A stretch of DNA of 64,000 bases from Lentzea terrae (GTDB taxonomy: Bacteria > Actinomycetota > Actinomycetes > Mycobacteriales > Pseudonocardiaceae). The DNA is taken from NCBI RefSeq assembly GCF_003265345.1, contig NZ_QFWW01000024.1:60679-124678 (forward strand), in the 5' to 3' direction. Position numbers and translations under genes: made by a program. Shown here piece after piece: positions 5,976 to 14,595 of the stretch. The notes beneath the pieces are model-generated. The model searched no databases. It saw only the letters and a program-made list of their open reading frames with translations, and was not told the origin of the DNA. The first letter of the stretch is position 1. Each line of letters begins with the position of its first letter.

Positions 5976-8780
5976 GTGGATCTGTCGCGGCGCGGACTGC
6001 TCGGTGGAGTTGTGGCTGGGGCGGCGCTCACGGCGTTGCCGGTCGGGGCGAGCGCGGAGGTGGACAGCTTCCGGTGCGCGATCGACTGGAAGCGGTTCCT
6101 CGGCGAGCAGGACCTGGTGTGGCAGCGGATCCCGCGCGCCTGGTACGAGGGTCCGTTCCTGGGCAACGGCTTCCTGGCCACCGCGGTCTACCGCGAGCCG
6201 GGTGCGAACGCCGTCCGGTTCACCGTCGACCACGCGCAGGTGCAGGACCACCGGCCCCAGTTCGGGAACGAGTGGGGAGTGGCGCGGTTGCCGGTCGGGC
6301 GCGTGCTGCTGACGCCGGTCGGCAAGATCACCGGCGTCGACCTCAGGCTGGACCTCTGGAACGCCGAGCTGCGCGGCAAGATCATCACCGACAAGGGTGA
6401 GCTGGCGGTCAGGGCGTTCGTGCACGCCGAGAAGTCGTTGCTGCACCTCGAAGTTCGGCCGTCCAGTGGCGAACGGGACAGCAAACTGGAGTTCCTGCCG
6501 CTGGACGCGGTGAGCCCGCGGGTCATCCGCGAACCACCGCCCGCGACGCTGCCGCCCAACCCCAAGCCGGTCACCCGCACCGAGAACGGGCTCACGCTCG
6601 TCGCGCAGGAGATGGTCGCGGGCGGGCAGACGGCGACGGCGTACCGAGTCAAGAGATCCCATGGCCGCACGGAGTTGCTGCTGTCGGTCGACCACTCGTT
6701 CCCCGGCCGCACCGCCGAGGCGACGGTCAAGGAGACGATCACCAAGGCACCGATCCCGGAAATGCTGCGGCACCAGCACCAACGCTGGTGGCATCGCTTC
6801 TACCGCAAGAGCTTCGTGTCCGTGCCGGACGCGTTGATGCAGAGCTTCTACTGGATCCAGCTGTACAAGCTCGCATCAGGTGCGCGCAAAGAAGCACCGA
6901 TCATGCCCACCACCGGCCCGTGGCTGGAGCCGACGCCGTGGCCGTCGGTGTGGTTCAACCTCAACGCACAGCTCGAGTACTGGCCCGTGCTCGCGTCCAA
7001 CCACCTCGAACTGGACCCGATCCCGCGCACGATCGCGGAGAACCAGCAGATCCTGGTCGACGCGCTGCGGCCGGAGTTCCGCGTCGACTCGATGGGGTTG
7101 CGGCGCAGCACCGACCCGACGTTCCAGGACGCCGGGTTCGTCGGCTCGCCGCTGCACCCGTCGCCGGACCCGGAGATCGGGAACCTGCCGTGGTTGCTGC
7201 ACAACGCGTGGCTCAGCTACCGGCACACGATGGACGAACGGATCCTCCGGGACACCGTCTTCCCGGTGCTGCGCAGATCCACCAACTACTATCTGCACTT
7301 CCTGCGCAAGGGCAACGACGGCAGGCTGCACCTGCTGCCCACCTACTCGCCCGAGTACGGCGTCGCACCGGACTGCAACTACGACCTGGCGCTGCTGCGC
7401 TGGTCGTGCCGCACCCTCATCGAGAGCGCCAAGATCCTCAAGATCGACGATCCGCTCAACGCCAAGTGGCAGGAGGTGCTCGACCAGCTCGTCGAGTACC
7501 CGGCCGACGCGGGCGGGTTCATGATCGGCGCAGGCGTGCCGTTCGCGAAGTCGCACCGGCACTACTCGCACATGCTCGCGGTCTACCCGCTGCACGAGGT
7601 CAACTGGGAGCAGCCGGAACGCCGTGACCTCATCGAACGCTCGCTGAAGCACTGGCTGAGCTTCGAGGGGTCGTTGCGGGGCTTCACCTTCACCGGTGCC
7701 GCGTCGATCGCGGCTCAGATGACTCGCGGCGACGACGCGTTGAAGTACCTGCGCGAGTTCGTCGCCAGGTTCGCCCAGCCCAACACGATGTACTTCGAGG
7801 CAGGCCCGGTGATCGAGACTCCGCTCAGCGCCGCGAAGTCGTTGCAGGACATGCTGATCCAGAGCTGGGGTGGGCTGATCCGGATCTTCCCCGCGGTGCC
7901 GCCGGTGTGGCAGGACGTCACGATCCACGACACCCGCACCGAGGGCGCGTTCCTGGTCAGCGCGGTCCGGCGGGGCGGCAAGACGCGCTTCGTGCGCGTG
8001 CACAGCGAAGCCGGCCAGCCGTGCCGCATCCGCACCGGCATCGAGGGCCGGATCGAGGTGCGCGGCTGCAGCAGGTGGAGCGTGCGCGACGGCGTGGTCG
8101 AACTCGAGCTGCGGCGCGGCCAGGACGCGTTGATCCACGCTCGCGGTGAGCGGGACTTCACCATCGCGCCGGTCCGGATCACCGAACCCGGCAGGCGCTG
8201 GGGCCTGCCCGCGTTGCCGCCCGGTGGCAGCGCGGTTCCGGTGGACCTCAGCGCGGCGCTCGACAACGACGGCCTGTCCAACGAGTTCACCAGCCGGGAC
8301 GGCAACTTCGACGGCCTCGGCAACACCTACCCGGCCGCCCAGCTGCCGCAGACCGGGTCGGTGACCGACGACGGCATCCTGTTCGAGTTCCACAACGGCG
8401 ACGAGGCGAGCAAGAACAACGTCATCGCGGCCGGGCAGACGTTGCTGCTGCCCGCCGGGAAGTACGTGAAGCTGCACCTGCTCGCGGCCGCGGACACCGG
8501 CAACGTCGACGCGGACGGCGCGGTCGGTTATGCCGACGGTTCGGTGCCCGCGAAGTTCCGGGTGACGGCGTGGCAGCAGCGGCCGCAGTTCGGCGAGTCG
8601 GAACCCGTTGCCACCACGTTGATGCACACGCCGTCCGGTCCCGTGCAGAAGCAGGTGTCGATCTTCCACCAGACCTTGGTGCTCGACCCCGCCAAGGACC
8701 TCGCGTCCGTCACGCTGCCCAGGACCGCGGGCCCGCGCCTGCACGTCTTCGCGATCACGTTGGAGAAGCCCAAAGCCTGA
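5976..8780 (+). CDS. Secreted GH95-like glycoside hydrolase (alpha-L-fucosidase/galactosidase family)
   Basis: A 934-aa exported enzyme. A Tat signal (RRGLLGG, cleavage near 28) is followed by the N-terminal beta domain (EGPFLGNGFLATAVYREPG, about 60-78), an (alpha/alpha)6 barrel with WFNLNAQLEYWPVLASNH (about 325-345) and SHRHYSHMLAVYPLHEV (about 525-541), and the family C-terminal mark SWGGLIRIFPAVPPVW (about 628-643). An extra beta-rich domain (about 735-934) probably binds carbohydrate. GH95 members cleave alpha-1,2-L-fucosides or alpha-L-galactosides; the substrate here is open. Start GTG with GAAAGG. It leads an operon with the lyase-like and GH27 genes. Confidence 0.8.
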   Translation: MDLSRRGLLGGVVAGAALTALPVGASAEVDSFRCAIDWKRFLGEQDLVWQRIPRAWYEGPFLGNGFLATAVYREPGANAVRFTVDHAQVQDHRPQFGNEWGVARLPVGRVLLTPVGKITGVDLRLDLWNAELRGKIITDKGELAVRAFVHAEKSLLHLEVRPSSGERDSKLEFLPLDAVSPRVIREPPPATLPPNPKPVTRTENGLTLVAQEMVAGGQTATAYRVKRSHGRTELLLSVDHSFPGRTAEATVKETITKAPIPEMLRHQHQRWWHRFYRKSFVSVPDALMQSFYWIQLYKLASGARKEAPIMPTTGPWLEPTPWPSVWFNLNAQLEYWPVLASNHLELDPIPRTIAENQQILVDALRPEFRVDSMGLRRSTDPTFQDAGFVGSPLHPSPDPEIGNLPWLLHNAWLSYRHTMDERILRDTVFPVLRRSTNYYLHFLRKGNDGRLHLLPTYSPEYGVAPDCNYDLALLRWSCRTLIESAKILKIDDPLNAKWQEVLDQLVEYPADAGGFMIGAGVPFAKSHRHYSHMLAVYPLHEVNWEQPERRDLIERSLKHWLSFEGSLRGFTFTGAASIAAQMTRGDDALKYLREFVARFAQPNTMYFEAGPVIETPLSAAKSLQDMLIQSWGGLIRIFPAVPPVWQDVTIHDTRTEGAFLVSAVRRGGKTRFVRVHSEAGQPCRIRTGIEGRIEVRGCSRWSVRDGVVELELRRGQDALIHARGERDFTIAPVRITEPGRRWGLPALPPGGSAVPVDLSAALDNDGLSNEFTSRDGNFDGLGNTYPAAQLPQTGSVTDDGILFEFHNGDEASKNNVIAAGQTLLLPAGKYVKLHLLAAADTGNVDADGAVGYADGSVPAKFRVTAWQQRPQFGESEPVATTLMHTPSGPVQKQVSIFHQTLVLDPAKDLASVTLPRTAGPRLHVFAITLEKPKA

Positions 8781-8826
8781 CCGTCACCCGCCGCCGCCCG
8801 AGGAGTGATCCGAAGGAGGCAAGACG

Positions 8827-9609
8827 ATGGCAGAACTCTCCCGGCGCGGCGCCGTCAAGCTCGGCGCCGCGGGGGCACTCGCGCTGGGAATGACCCGGCC
8901 CGCGTACGCGGATCCGGTGATCGAGGCCGCGTGGGCGCTGAAGTGGAACCCGACGCCCGGTGGCGACGGCCTCAGGGCGTTCGAGGGCCTGGAAGACGAC
9001 CGTGCCGGCTCGCACAGCGGCGTGAAGCACATCTACGTCGAGGGCGACCACTGGCGCTTCGACATGCACACGCGCGACCGCGACGGTTCCGACCGGCAGC
9101 GCAACGAGTCCAAGGGCATGCGGTCCGGCGGCACCACGCACAAGATCGGCAAGGACCAGATCTGGAAGATCACCTACCAGGCGTTCTGGCCGTCCTCGCT
9201 GACCGCGACCACCCGGTTCACCCACATCATGCAGATGAAGGTGCAGGACGTGGGAGGTCCACTGTGGACCCTGACGCCGCGGCAGAAGGACAAGCCGACG
9301 CTCACGATCCTGACGTTGCGGGACAACGACGCCAACACCGAGCACATCGTCGGTGACTGGACCCCGTTGCAGAACAAGTGGATCGACGTCGAGTTCGAGT
9401 GCAAGGCGTCGAACTCGGGCGGCCACCTCGCGTGGCTGTTCAGGGACGGGTCCACCGTCGTCGGCCAGGGCCGCACGACGGCCGTCGACCTGTGGCGGGA
9501 CAAGAACTACCTGCGCCCCAAGTGGGGCATCTACCGGAGCATCGAGAGCTCCGGCCTGCAGAACACCTATCAGCTCATCCGCAACTACAGGGGTTACAAG
9601 TGGGAGTGA
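8827..9609 (+). CDS. Secreted polysaccharide-lyase-like jelly-roll protein
   Basis: A 260-aa protein with a Tat signal (ELSRRGAVKLGAAGALALG, cleavage near 28) and a single beta-jelly-roll domain. Blocks such as KHIYVEGDHWRFDMHTRDRDGSDR, IWKITYQAFWP and GHLAWLFRDGSTVVGQG followed by DKNYLRPKWGIYRS suggest the heparin-lyase-I/alginate-lyase-like fold, where GIYR near the C terminus is common. I assign the fold, not the substrate. GAAGGAG precedes the ATG. It sits 46 bp after the GH95 gene and overlaps the GH27 start, so the three are probably one transcript. Confidence 0.55.
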   Translation: MAELSRRGAVKLGAAGALALGMTRPAYADPVIEAAWALKWNPTPGGDGLRAFEGLEDDRAGSHSGVKHIYVEGDHWRFDMHTRDRDGSDRQRNESKGMRSGGTTHKIGKDQIWKITYQAFWPSSLTATTRFTHIMQMKVQDVGGPLWTLTPRQKDKPTLTILTLRDNDANTEHIVGDWTPLQNKWIDVEFECKASNSGGHLAWLFRDGSTVVGQGRTTAVDLWRDKNYLRPKWGIYRSIESSGLQNTYQLIRNYRGYKWE

Positions 9610-11609
9610 GATCTCTGCTGACGGCCGTGGCACTCGTCGCGGCTTCCGCGGCTGTGCCGGTTGCCGCCCAAGCCGATCCCGTGGTCGAAGCCGATCCGAC
9701 GTTGGCGCTGACACCACCGATGGGCTTCAACAACTGGAACACCACCGGCTGCGACATCAACGAGCAGATGATCCGCGACATGGCGGACATCTTCGTGTCG
9801 CGCGGGTTGAAGGAGGCGGGTTACCAGTACGTCAACGTCGACGACTGCTGGGCCGATCTCAACCGCGATCCGGAGACCGGGCGGTTGCGCAACCACCCGA
9901 CCCGGTTCCCGAGCGGCATGAAGGCGCTCGCCGACTACATCCACGCGCGCGGCCTCAAGTTCGGCATCTACACCAGCGCGGGTACGCAGACGTGCGCGCG
10001 CACGATGCCGGGAGCGCTGGACCACGAGGAGATCGACGCGCAGACGTTCGCGGACTGGGGCGTCGACTACCTCAAGTACGACAACTGCAACAACCAGGGC
10101 CGTCCTGCCCTGGAGCGCTACACGAAGATGCGGGACGCGCTGAAGAAGACCGGCCGCCCGATCGTCTACTCGATCTGCGAGTGGGGCCAGAACAAGCCGT
10201 GGGAGTGGGGCAAGGGTGTCGGACACCTCTGGCGCACCACCGGTGACATCAACGACACCTGGTCCAAGACCGTCGAGATCATCAAGCTCAACGCGCCGCT
10301 TGATGCTTATGCCGGTCCCGGCCACTGGAACGACCCCGACATGCTCGAGGTCGGCAACGGCAAGCAGACCACGACCGAGTACAAGAGCCACTTCGCGCTG
10401 TGGTCGATCATGGCCGCGCCGCTGCTGATCGGCGCGGACCTGCGCAAGATCTCGCCGGAGCACTTCGACATCCTGCGCAACAAGGAGATCATCGCGATCA
10501 ACCAGGACAAGCTCGGCGTCCAGGGCAAGGTGATCTACCAGAAGGACGGGCACTGGGTGTTCGTGAAGCCGCTGGCCAACGGCGACAAGGCGGTGGCGCT
10601 GTTCAACGAGTCCGAGGTGAACGCGACGATCTCCACGTCCGCACGTGACTTGGGGTTGCCCCGGAGCGTCGGCTACACCGTGCGGGACCTGGACCAGCAC
10701 AAGAACTTCCAGTCCGCCGGCAAGATCTCGGCCTCCCTGCCACCGCACGGCACCGCGATCTTCCGGGTGAAGGCGTCGCAGGACTGGTACAAGCACGAGC
10801 CCGCGATCGACACGTCGCTGGACATCGCCGCGCAGATCCCCGGCATTCCTTCGACGATCACGCCTGCCGGTGAGCCGTTCGTGGCGACCGTGACCGCGAC
10901 CAACCAGGCACCGATTCCCCTTTTGAACGCCTCCACTTCGTTCGCGGCGCCTGCCGGTTGGAAGGTTGAGAAGCTTTCGTCCGAACGTGCTCCGGTGCTG
11001 CTGACTTCGCAGTCGGTGCAGGGCAAGTGGAAGGTGACACCGCCCGTCGGGGTGGTTCCTGGTGCGCATTTGCTGAACGGATCTTTGGGCGTCACATGGG
11101 TCGGGCACGGGAAGCTTTCACGGCCGGTGAACTCATCGGTGCTGGTGCCGGTCGCGCCACCGTCCGGAGCTTCCTTGTGGGCCAGTGACGTCACGTTCAC
11201 CACCGAACGCAGCGGCTACGGGCCCGTCGAGCGCGACCGGTCCAACGGCGGCTACGTCGGTGGTGACGGCAAGACGCTGACCATCAACGGCAAGACCTAC
11301 GAGAAAGGCCTTGGTGCGCACGCCAATGCTGAGTTGATTTTGTACGTCGGTGGCCGTTGCACGTCGTTCTCGTCCGACGTCGGCATCGACGACGAACGTG
11401 ACGTGAACCAACAGGGCACGGCGGTATTCGAGGTGTGGGCCGACGGGGTTCGGGTGGCGTCCAGCGGTTTGCGCACCTGGAAGGACGACGCGGTGTCGAT
11501 CTCCGGGCCTCTGGCCGGTGCCAAGTTCCTGCGGCTCGTCGTCAACGACAGCGGTGACGGCGTCAGGTTCGATCGCGGAGACTTCGCCGGCGCAAAGCTG
11601 ACCTGCTGA
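9600..11609 (+). CDS. Secreted GH27 alpha-galactosidase with NEW3 and NPCBM domains
   Basis: A Sec signal (about 1-25) is followed by a GH27 barrel: PPMGFNNWNT, the nucleophile in DYLKYDNC (D161) and the acid/base in RTTGDINDTW (about D216). A C-terminal beta-sandwich, a NEW3-type domain (about 420-510) and an NPCBM carbohydrate-binding module (from about 520; GGDGKTLTINGKTYEKGLGAH) follow. Two in-frame GTGs compete: 9600 has AGGGG at better spacing, while 9606 forms a GTGA overlap with the previous stop. Removes terminal alpha-galactose from polysaccharides or oligosaccharides outside the cell. The last 47 bp overlap the convergent permease gene. Confidence 0.88.
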   Translation: MGVRSLLTAVALVAASAAVPVAAQADPVVEADPTLALTPPMGFNNWNTTGCDINEQMIRDMADIFVSRGLKEAGYQYVNVDDCWADLNRDPETGRLRNHPTRFPSGMKALADYIHARGLKFGIYTSAGTQTCARTMPGALDHEEIDAQTFADWGVDYLKYDNCNNQGRPALERYTKMRDALKKTGRPIVYSICEWGQNKPWEWGKGVGHLWRTTGDINDTWSKTVEIIKLNAPLDAYAGPGHWNDPDMLEVGNGKQTTTEYKSHFALWSIMAAPLLIGADLRKISPEHFDILRNKEIIAINQDKLGVQGKVIYQKDGHWVFVKPLANGDKAVALFNESEVNATISTSARDLGLPRSVGYTVRDLDQHKNFQSAGKISASLPPHGTAIFRVKASQDWYKHEPAIDTSLDIAAQIPGIPSTITPAGEPFVATVTATNQAPIPLLNASTSFAAPAGWKVEKLSSERAPVLLTSQSVQGKWKVTPPVGVVPGAHLLNGSLGVTWVGHGKLSRPVNSSVLVPVAPPSGASLWASDVTFTTERSGYGPVERDRSNGGYVGGDGKTLTINGKTYEKGLGAHANAELILYVGGRCTSFSSDVGIDDERDVNQQGTAVFEVWADGVRVASSGLRTWKDDAVSISGPLAGAKFLRLVVNDSGDGVRFDRGDFAGAKLTC

Positions 11610-12969
11610 GTGCGATAGCCGCGACTCCTGCGACGAGCACGCCCGTGGACAGGATCTGGCCGCGGGCCTGCTCGTCGTTCAGCATCAGCACGATGATCGT
11701 GACGATGCCGGCCAGCGCGAGCCAGGACAGGTACGGGTAGCCCCACATCGGGACTGTCGGGTTGTCGATGGTCTTGCGGAGGCGGAGCTGGGAGACCGCG
11801 ATGAAACCCCACACGACCAGGAGTGCGGAGCCCACGGCGTTGAGCAGCAACACGAACACCGTGTCCGGCCACAGGTAGTTCAGGAGCACGGAGAAGAACC
11901 CGAACGCCACGGACGCGAGTACGGCGTTGCGGGGGACGCCGTTCTTCTTGTTGAGAAGTGTTTTTGGCGCTTCGCCGCGTTCGGCCAGCGAGCAGAGCAT
12001 GCGGGCGGCGCCGTAGAGGGTGGCGTTGATGGCGCTCAGCAGTGCCACGAAGATGACCACGTTCATGATCTGGCCCGCTGCCGGGATGCCCAGGCGGTTC
12101 AGGACCGCCACGTACGGGCTGGCGCCCACCTCGGAGTGGTTGTAGGGCAGCAGGGTGACGACCACCGCCATGGAGCCCAGGTAGAAGACGAGCAGGCGGG
12201 TGATAGAGGTTCGCACTGCCTTTTTGACTGCGTGCTTCGGGTCTTCGGCGTCTGCTGCGGCGATCGTGACCACCTCCAAGCCGCCGAACGCGAACACCAC
12301 CGCCATGAAGCCTGCGATGACTCCTGGCCAGCCGTTGGGGAGGAAGTTTTCGAGGTTGCTGAGGCCTGGGGCCTCGACGCCGGGGACCAGGCCCGCGATC
12401 GCTGCCGCGCCCAGTGCGAGGAAGAGGACGATGGCGGCGATTTTCAGGCCGGCGAACCAGAACTCGAACTCGCCGAAGTTGCGGACGTTGGTGAGGTTCA
12501 CCGCCGTCAGGGTCGTCATGAAGATCAGAACCCAGGTCCATTGGGGGACTGCTGGGATCCATCCTGTGGCGATCTTGGCTGCGCCGGTGGCTTCTACGGC
12601 CAGTACTACGCCCACCGTTGCCCAGTAGACCCAGCCGACTGTGAAGCCTGCCCACGGGCCGATGGCCTTTTCCGCGTGCACGGAGAAGGCGCCGCCGCTG
12701 GGGTGTTCCGCGGCCATTTCTCCCAGCATGCGCATGATGAGGAGGGCCAGGAATCCGGCCAGGCCAAATGAGATGAGTACGGCTGGGCCGGCTATGGCGA
12801 TGCCGGCGCCTGTTCCGACGAAGAGGCCGGCTCCGATGACGCCGCCCAGGGCGATCATGGTTACGTGGCGTTGCTGCAGGTGGCTCTGCGGGTGGTGGCG
12901 TTCCTGCCGGGGTTCTTCCTGACCTTCTTGCCGGCGGTCTTGCTGCGGGAGTTCTTGCGGGTCAGTCAC
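11563..12969 (-). CDS. Amino-acid permease (APC superfamily, AAT/GabP-like)
   Basis: A roughly 468-aa inner-membrane transporter with about 12 hydrophobic segments. The N-terminal signature HVTMIALGGVIGAGLFVGTG is typical of AAT-family symporters for GABA, Asn, Phe or similar. Start choice: the GTG at 12969 has GGAGAG close upstream; an ATG at 13020 adds 17 residues but has no Shine-Dalgarno. It lies 2.6 kb from the GABA catabolic operon, so GABA uptake is possible but not shown. Codons here use more G- and T-ending triplets than neighbouring enzyme genes. Its 3' end overlaps the GH27 gene. Confidence 0.85.
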   Translation of the reverse strand: MTDPQELPQQDRRQEGQEEPRQERHHPQSHLQQRHVTMIALGGVIGAGLFVGTGAGIAIAGPAVLISFGLAGFLALLIMRMLGEMAAEHPSGGAFSVHAEKAIGPWAGFTVGWVYWATVGVVLAVEATGAAKIATGWIPAVPQWTWVLIFMTTLTAVNLTNVRNFGEFEFWFAGLKIAAIVLFLALGAAAIAGLVPGVEAPGLSNLENFLPNGWPGVIAGFMAVVFAFGGLEVVTIAAADAEDPKHAVKKAVRTSITRLLVFYLGSMAVVVTLLPYNHSEVGASPYVAVLNRLGIPAAGQIMNVVIFVALLSAINATLYGAARMLCSLAERGEAPKTLLNKKNGVPRNAVLASVAFGFFSVLLNYLWPDTVFVLLLNAVGSALLVVWGFIAVSQLRLRKTIDNPTVPMWGYPYLSWLALAGIVTIIVLMLNDEQARGQILSTGVLVAGVAAIALSRSALRRRSLRDRT

Positions 12970-13080
12970 GCTCTCCAGCCCCGTTCGAGTGTGCCGATGG
13001 CGGCCCGATAGTGAGTTCATGGCGGCGGAGAGTCAAATCGTGTGATCGGAGTTACATCTGGCCTAGTGAAGGTGAGATCG

Positions 13081-13581
13081 ATGAACTCGCCTAAGGGATC
13101 ACCTCAGGGAGTATTGCCGCAACTCGACACGTTTTCCAGTGCTCTTGAGCGTTACTCGGAGTGGGGGTGGTTGGTGTTGCGGTCGGAGAACCGGTTGCTG
13201 TTGACCACTGATCACTCTGTTTCTGCCGTGGAGCTCGGGGCTGGGATCGGTGGGGAGGTGCAGCACTACCTGTCGGTTCGGATGCTTGGTGGGCCGGTGG
13301 TGGTGTTGCCCGGGGCGTCTTCGGGGTCTGGGGGGTCTGCTCGGTGGCTCATCCTCACTGGGTCGGCTGATGAGGCTTCGCAGGTGAACCTGATTCGGTT
13401 GCGGGCTCGGGGGGCGTTGACTCATCGGTTGGGGACGTTGGTGCCGTTGCCGCCTTCGCGGATTGATCGTGGGGGTGTGGGGTGGTTGGGGGAGGCGCCG
13501 GTGGGGAGGCCTGGGTTGCCGCCGTTTTCGGCTGTTGTGGCTGCTTTGAGGGCGGTTACCGAGACTGCTGGGTTGCGGTGA
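13081..13581 (+). CDS. Hypothetical protein
   Basis: A 166-aa protein I do not recognise. It has a predicted alpha/beta start (LDTFSSALERYSEWGWLVLRSENRLLL), a glycine-rich middle (LPGASSGSGGSARWLILTG) and a proline-rich stretch, with no signal peptide or membrane segment. The ATG at 13081 is preceded by GAAGGTGAG; an upstream start at 13042 is possible. The gene is divergent from the permease and overlaps the CAP-domain gene by 26 bp tail to tail. WGW with an aliphatic strand recalls primase-polymerase N termini, but the match is too weak to use. Confidence 0.6.
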   Translation: MNSPKGSPQGVLPQLDTFSSALERYSEWGWLVLRSENRLLLTTDHSVSAVELGAGIGGEVQHYLSVRMLGGPVVVLPGASSGSGGSARWLILTGSADEASQVNLIRLRARGALTHRLGTLVPLPPSRIDRGGVGWLGEAPVGRPGLPPFSAVVAALRAVTETAGLR

Positions 13582-14098
13582 CTGGCGGCAGGACGTTCGC
13601 CACGAACTGGTTCAGGGTGTTGCCTCGCGCGGCGAAGTTGAGCACCACGTAGGTGCCGTTGCTGCCTTGCTTCAGGCCCACGCCCACGCGGTCTGAGGAC
13701 TTCCAGACCATCGCGGTGAAGTGCAGGACGCTGTAGTCGATGTTGGAAGCGGTCATCTCCGTGGCGTAGTCGTAGCCTCGGGATTCGCTGTACCAGTTGT
13801 TAAGAGCATTCGTCGCGACTGTGTCGATTGCGCGGGTGCGGCTGCCGGTCCAGTAGAGGTTCTCGCCGTAGGGGTTGTCGGGGCGGTGTTCGAAACCGTC
13901 TGCCTCGTGGAGGTGGTCTGCCCATTCCTGGGCTGTTCGGGTCACTTCCGAATCGAGGGAGAGAGGGGCCACGCCGTGCTTTGCGCGGTAGGCGTTGAGA
14001 AGTTCGACGGTCTTGGTAACTGGGTCGACGCCCAGTGCCGGGGTCGCCGGGGTGAGCAGGAGGGTGGCCACGGCGATTACGGTGAGGATCGTTCGCAT
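13556..14098 (-). CDS. Secreted CAP/SCP-domain protein
   Basis: A 180-aa exported protein: Sec signal (about 1-24, ending PALGVDP), then one CAP (cysteine-rich secretory/PR-1) domain with LLNAYRAKHGVAPLSLDSEV, HLHEADGFEHRP and the signature YSVLHFTAMVWKSSDRVGVG. Bacterial CAP proteins are secreted and of mostly unknown biochemical role. No other domain is present. The ATG starts a clear signal peptide. It is tail to tail with the hypothetical gene at 13081. Confidence 0.85.
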   Translation of the reverse strand: MRTILTVIAVATLLLTPATPALGVDPVTKTVELLNAYRAKHGVAPLSLDSEVTRTAQEWADHLHEADGFEHRPDNPYGENLYWTGSRTRAIDTVATNALNNWYSESRGYDYATEMTASNIDYSVLHFTAMVWKSSDRVGVGLKQGSNGTYVVLNFAARGNTLNQFVANVLPPVTATQQSR

Positions 14099-14350
14099 GG
14101 CTTGTTTTGTCCCCCAGTTGGGGCATTGGGGACAACCCTTTGGGTTAGATCTGCCGTCTTGATAGGCGGTGTGTAGCCGTGGGGTGGGCTAAGTGCGTGA
14201 GGCATGCCACACGGTGGGTCTGTGGTCGGGGTCACCCCTACGACCCCCTTGGGTTAGTGAGTGATACCCCGGTTGCTGTGCAAATTCACTCCACAGGACG
14301 TCGTTGGGGTACTAGCTTTGTGATGTCAACCACGACGGAAGGAGCCGGAC
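14099..14350. other. Intergenic region
   Basis: About 250 bp upstream of the CAP gene with no convincing CDS. A short motif TTGGGTTAG recurs near 14140 and 14250, and AACCC/GGGTT can form a small hairpin near 14135. A promoter for the small ORF at 14351 may lie near 14310-14330 (TACTAGCTT), weakly. Confidence 0.3.
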
Positions 14351-14407
14351 ATGGAGCGCCACGAGATTCTTGCGGACGAGGACGGCCACATTCGCGGGTA
14401 CGACTAG
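14351..14407 (+). CDS. Possible 18-aa peptide gene
   Basis: ATG with GGAAGGAGCCGGAC upstream encodes MERHEILADEDGHIRGYD and stop. It is followed 11 nt later by a good terminator hairpin, so it has its own ribosome site and terminator. The peptide is acidic and hydrophilic. It could be a leader, a small regulator or a RiPP-like precursor, but no modification enzyme is adjacent. It could also be chance. Confidence 0.35.
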   Translation: MERHEILADEDGHIRGYD

Positions 14408-14417
14408 AGAGCTGCGT

Positions 14418-14462
14418 CGGCCGTAGGTGAGGGAGTCGGACGAAGAGGCTCCCTCGCGGCCG
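14418..14462 (+). terminator. Terminator-like hairpin after the small ORF
   Basis: GAGGGAG (14429-14435) pairs with CTCCCTC (14449-14455), enclosed by CGGCCG (14418-14423) and CGGCCG (14457-14462). There is no T-run, as is usual in high-GC actinomycetes. Confidence 0.5.
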
Positions 14463-14490
14463 GAGAAGCTACTGGGTGGTACGTGCGAGT

Positions 14491-14504
14491 TGATTGTTCA
14501 ATCA
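14491..14504. promoter_or_regulatory. Perfect 14-bp palindrome
   Basis: TGATTGTTCAATCA is a perfect inverted repeat, AT-rich against its surroundings, about 90 bp from the stop of the LacI gene. An operator is plausible, but no promoter is evident beside it. Confidence 0.3.
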
Positions 14505-14595
14505 TTGGTTGAGTGCTCGCGGAGTGCTTGGCGACGTTGTTGAGGTCCGTCCTACCTGGGTGCGCGGCGGGCAGGATCTCCAACTCGGCCGGGAA

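Noticed and set aside
14491-14504. TGATTGTTCAATCA as the attachment site of a mobile element
   Set aside because: I see no second copy, no integrase and no change of content around it.
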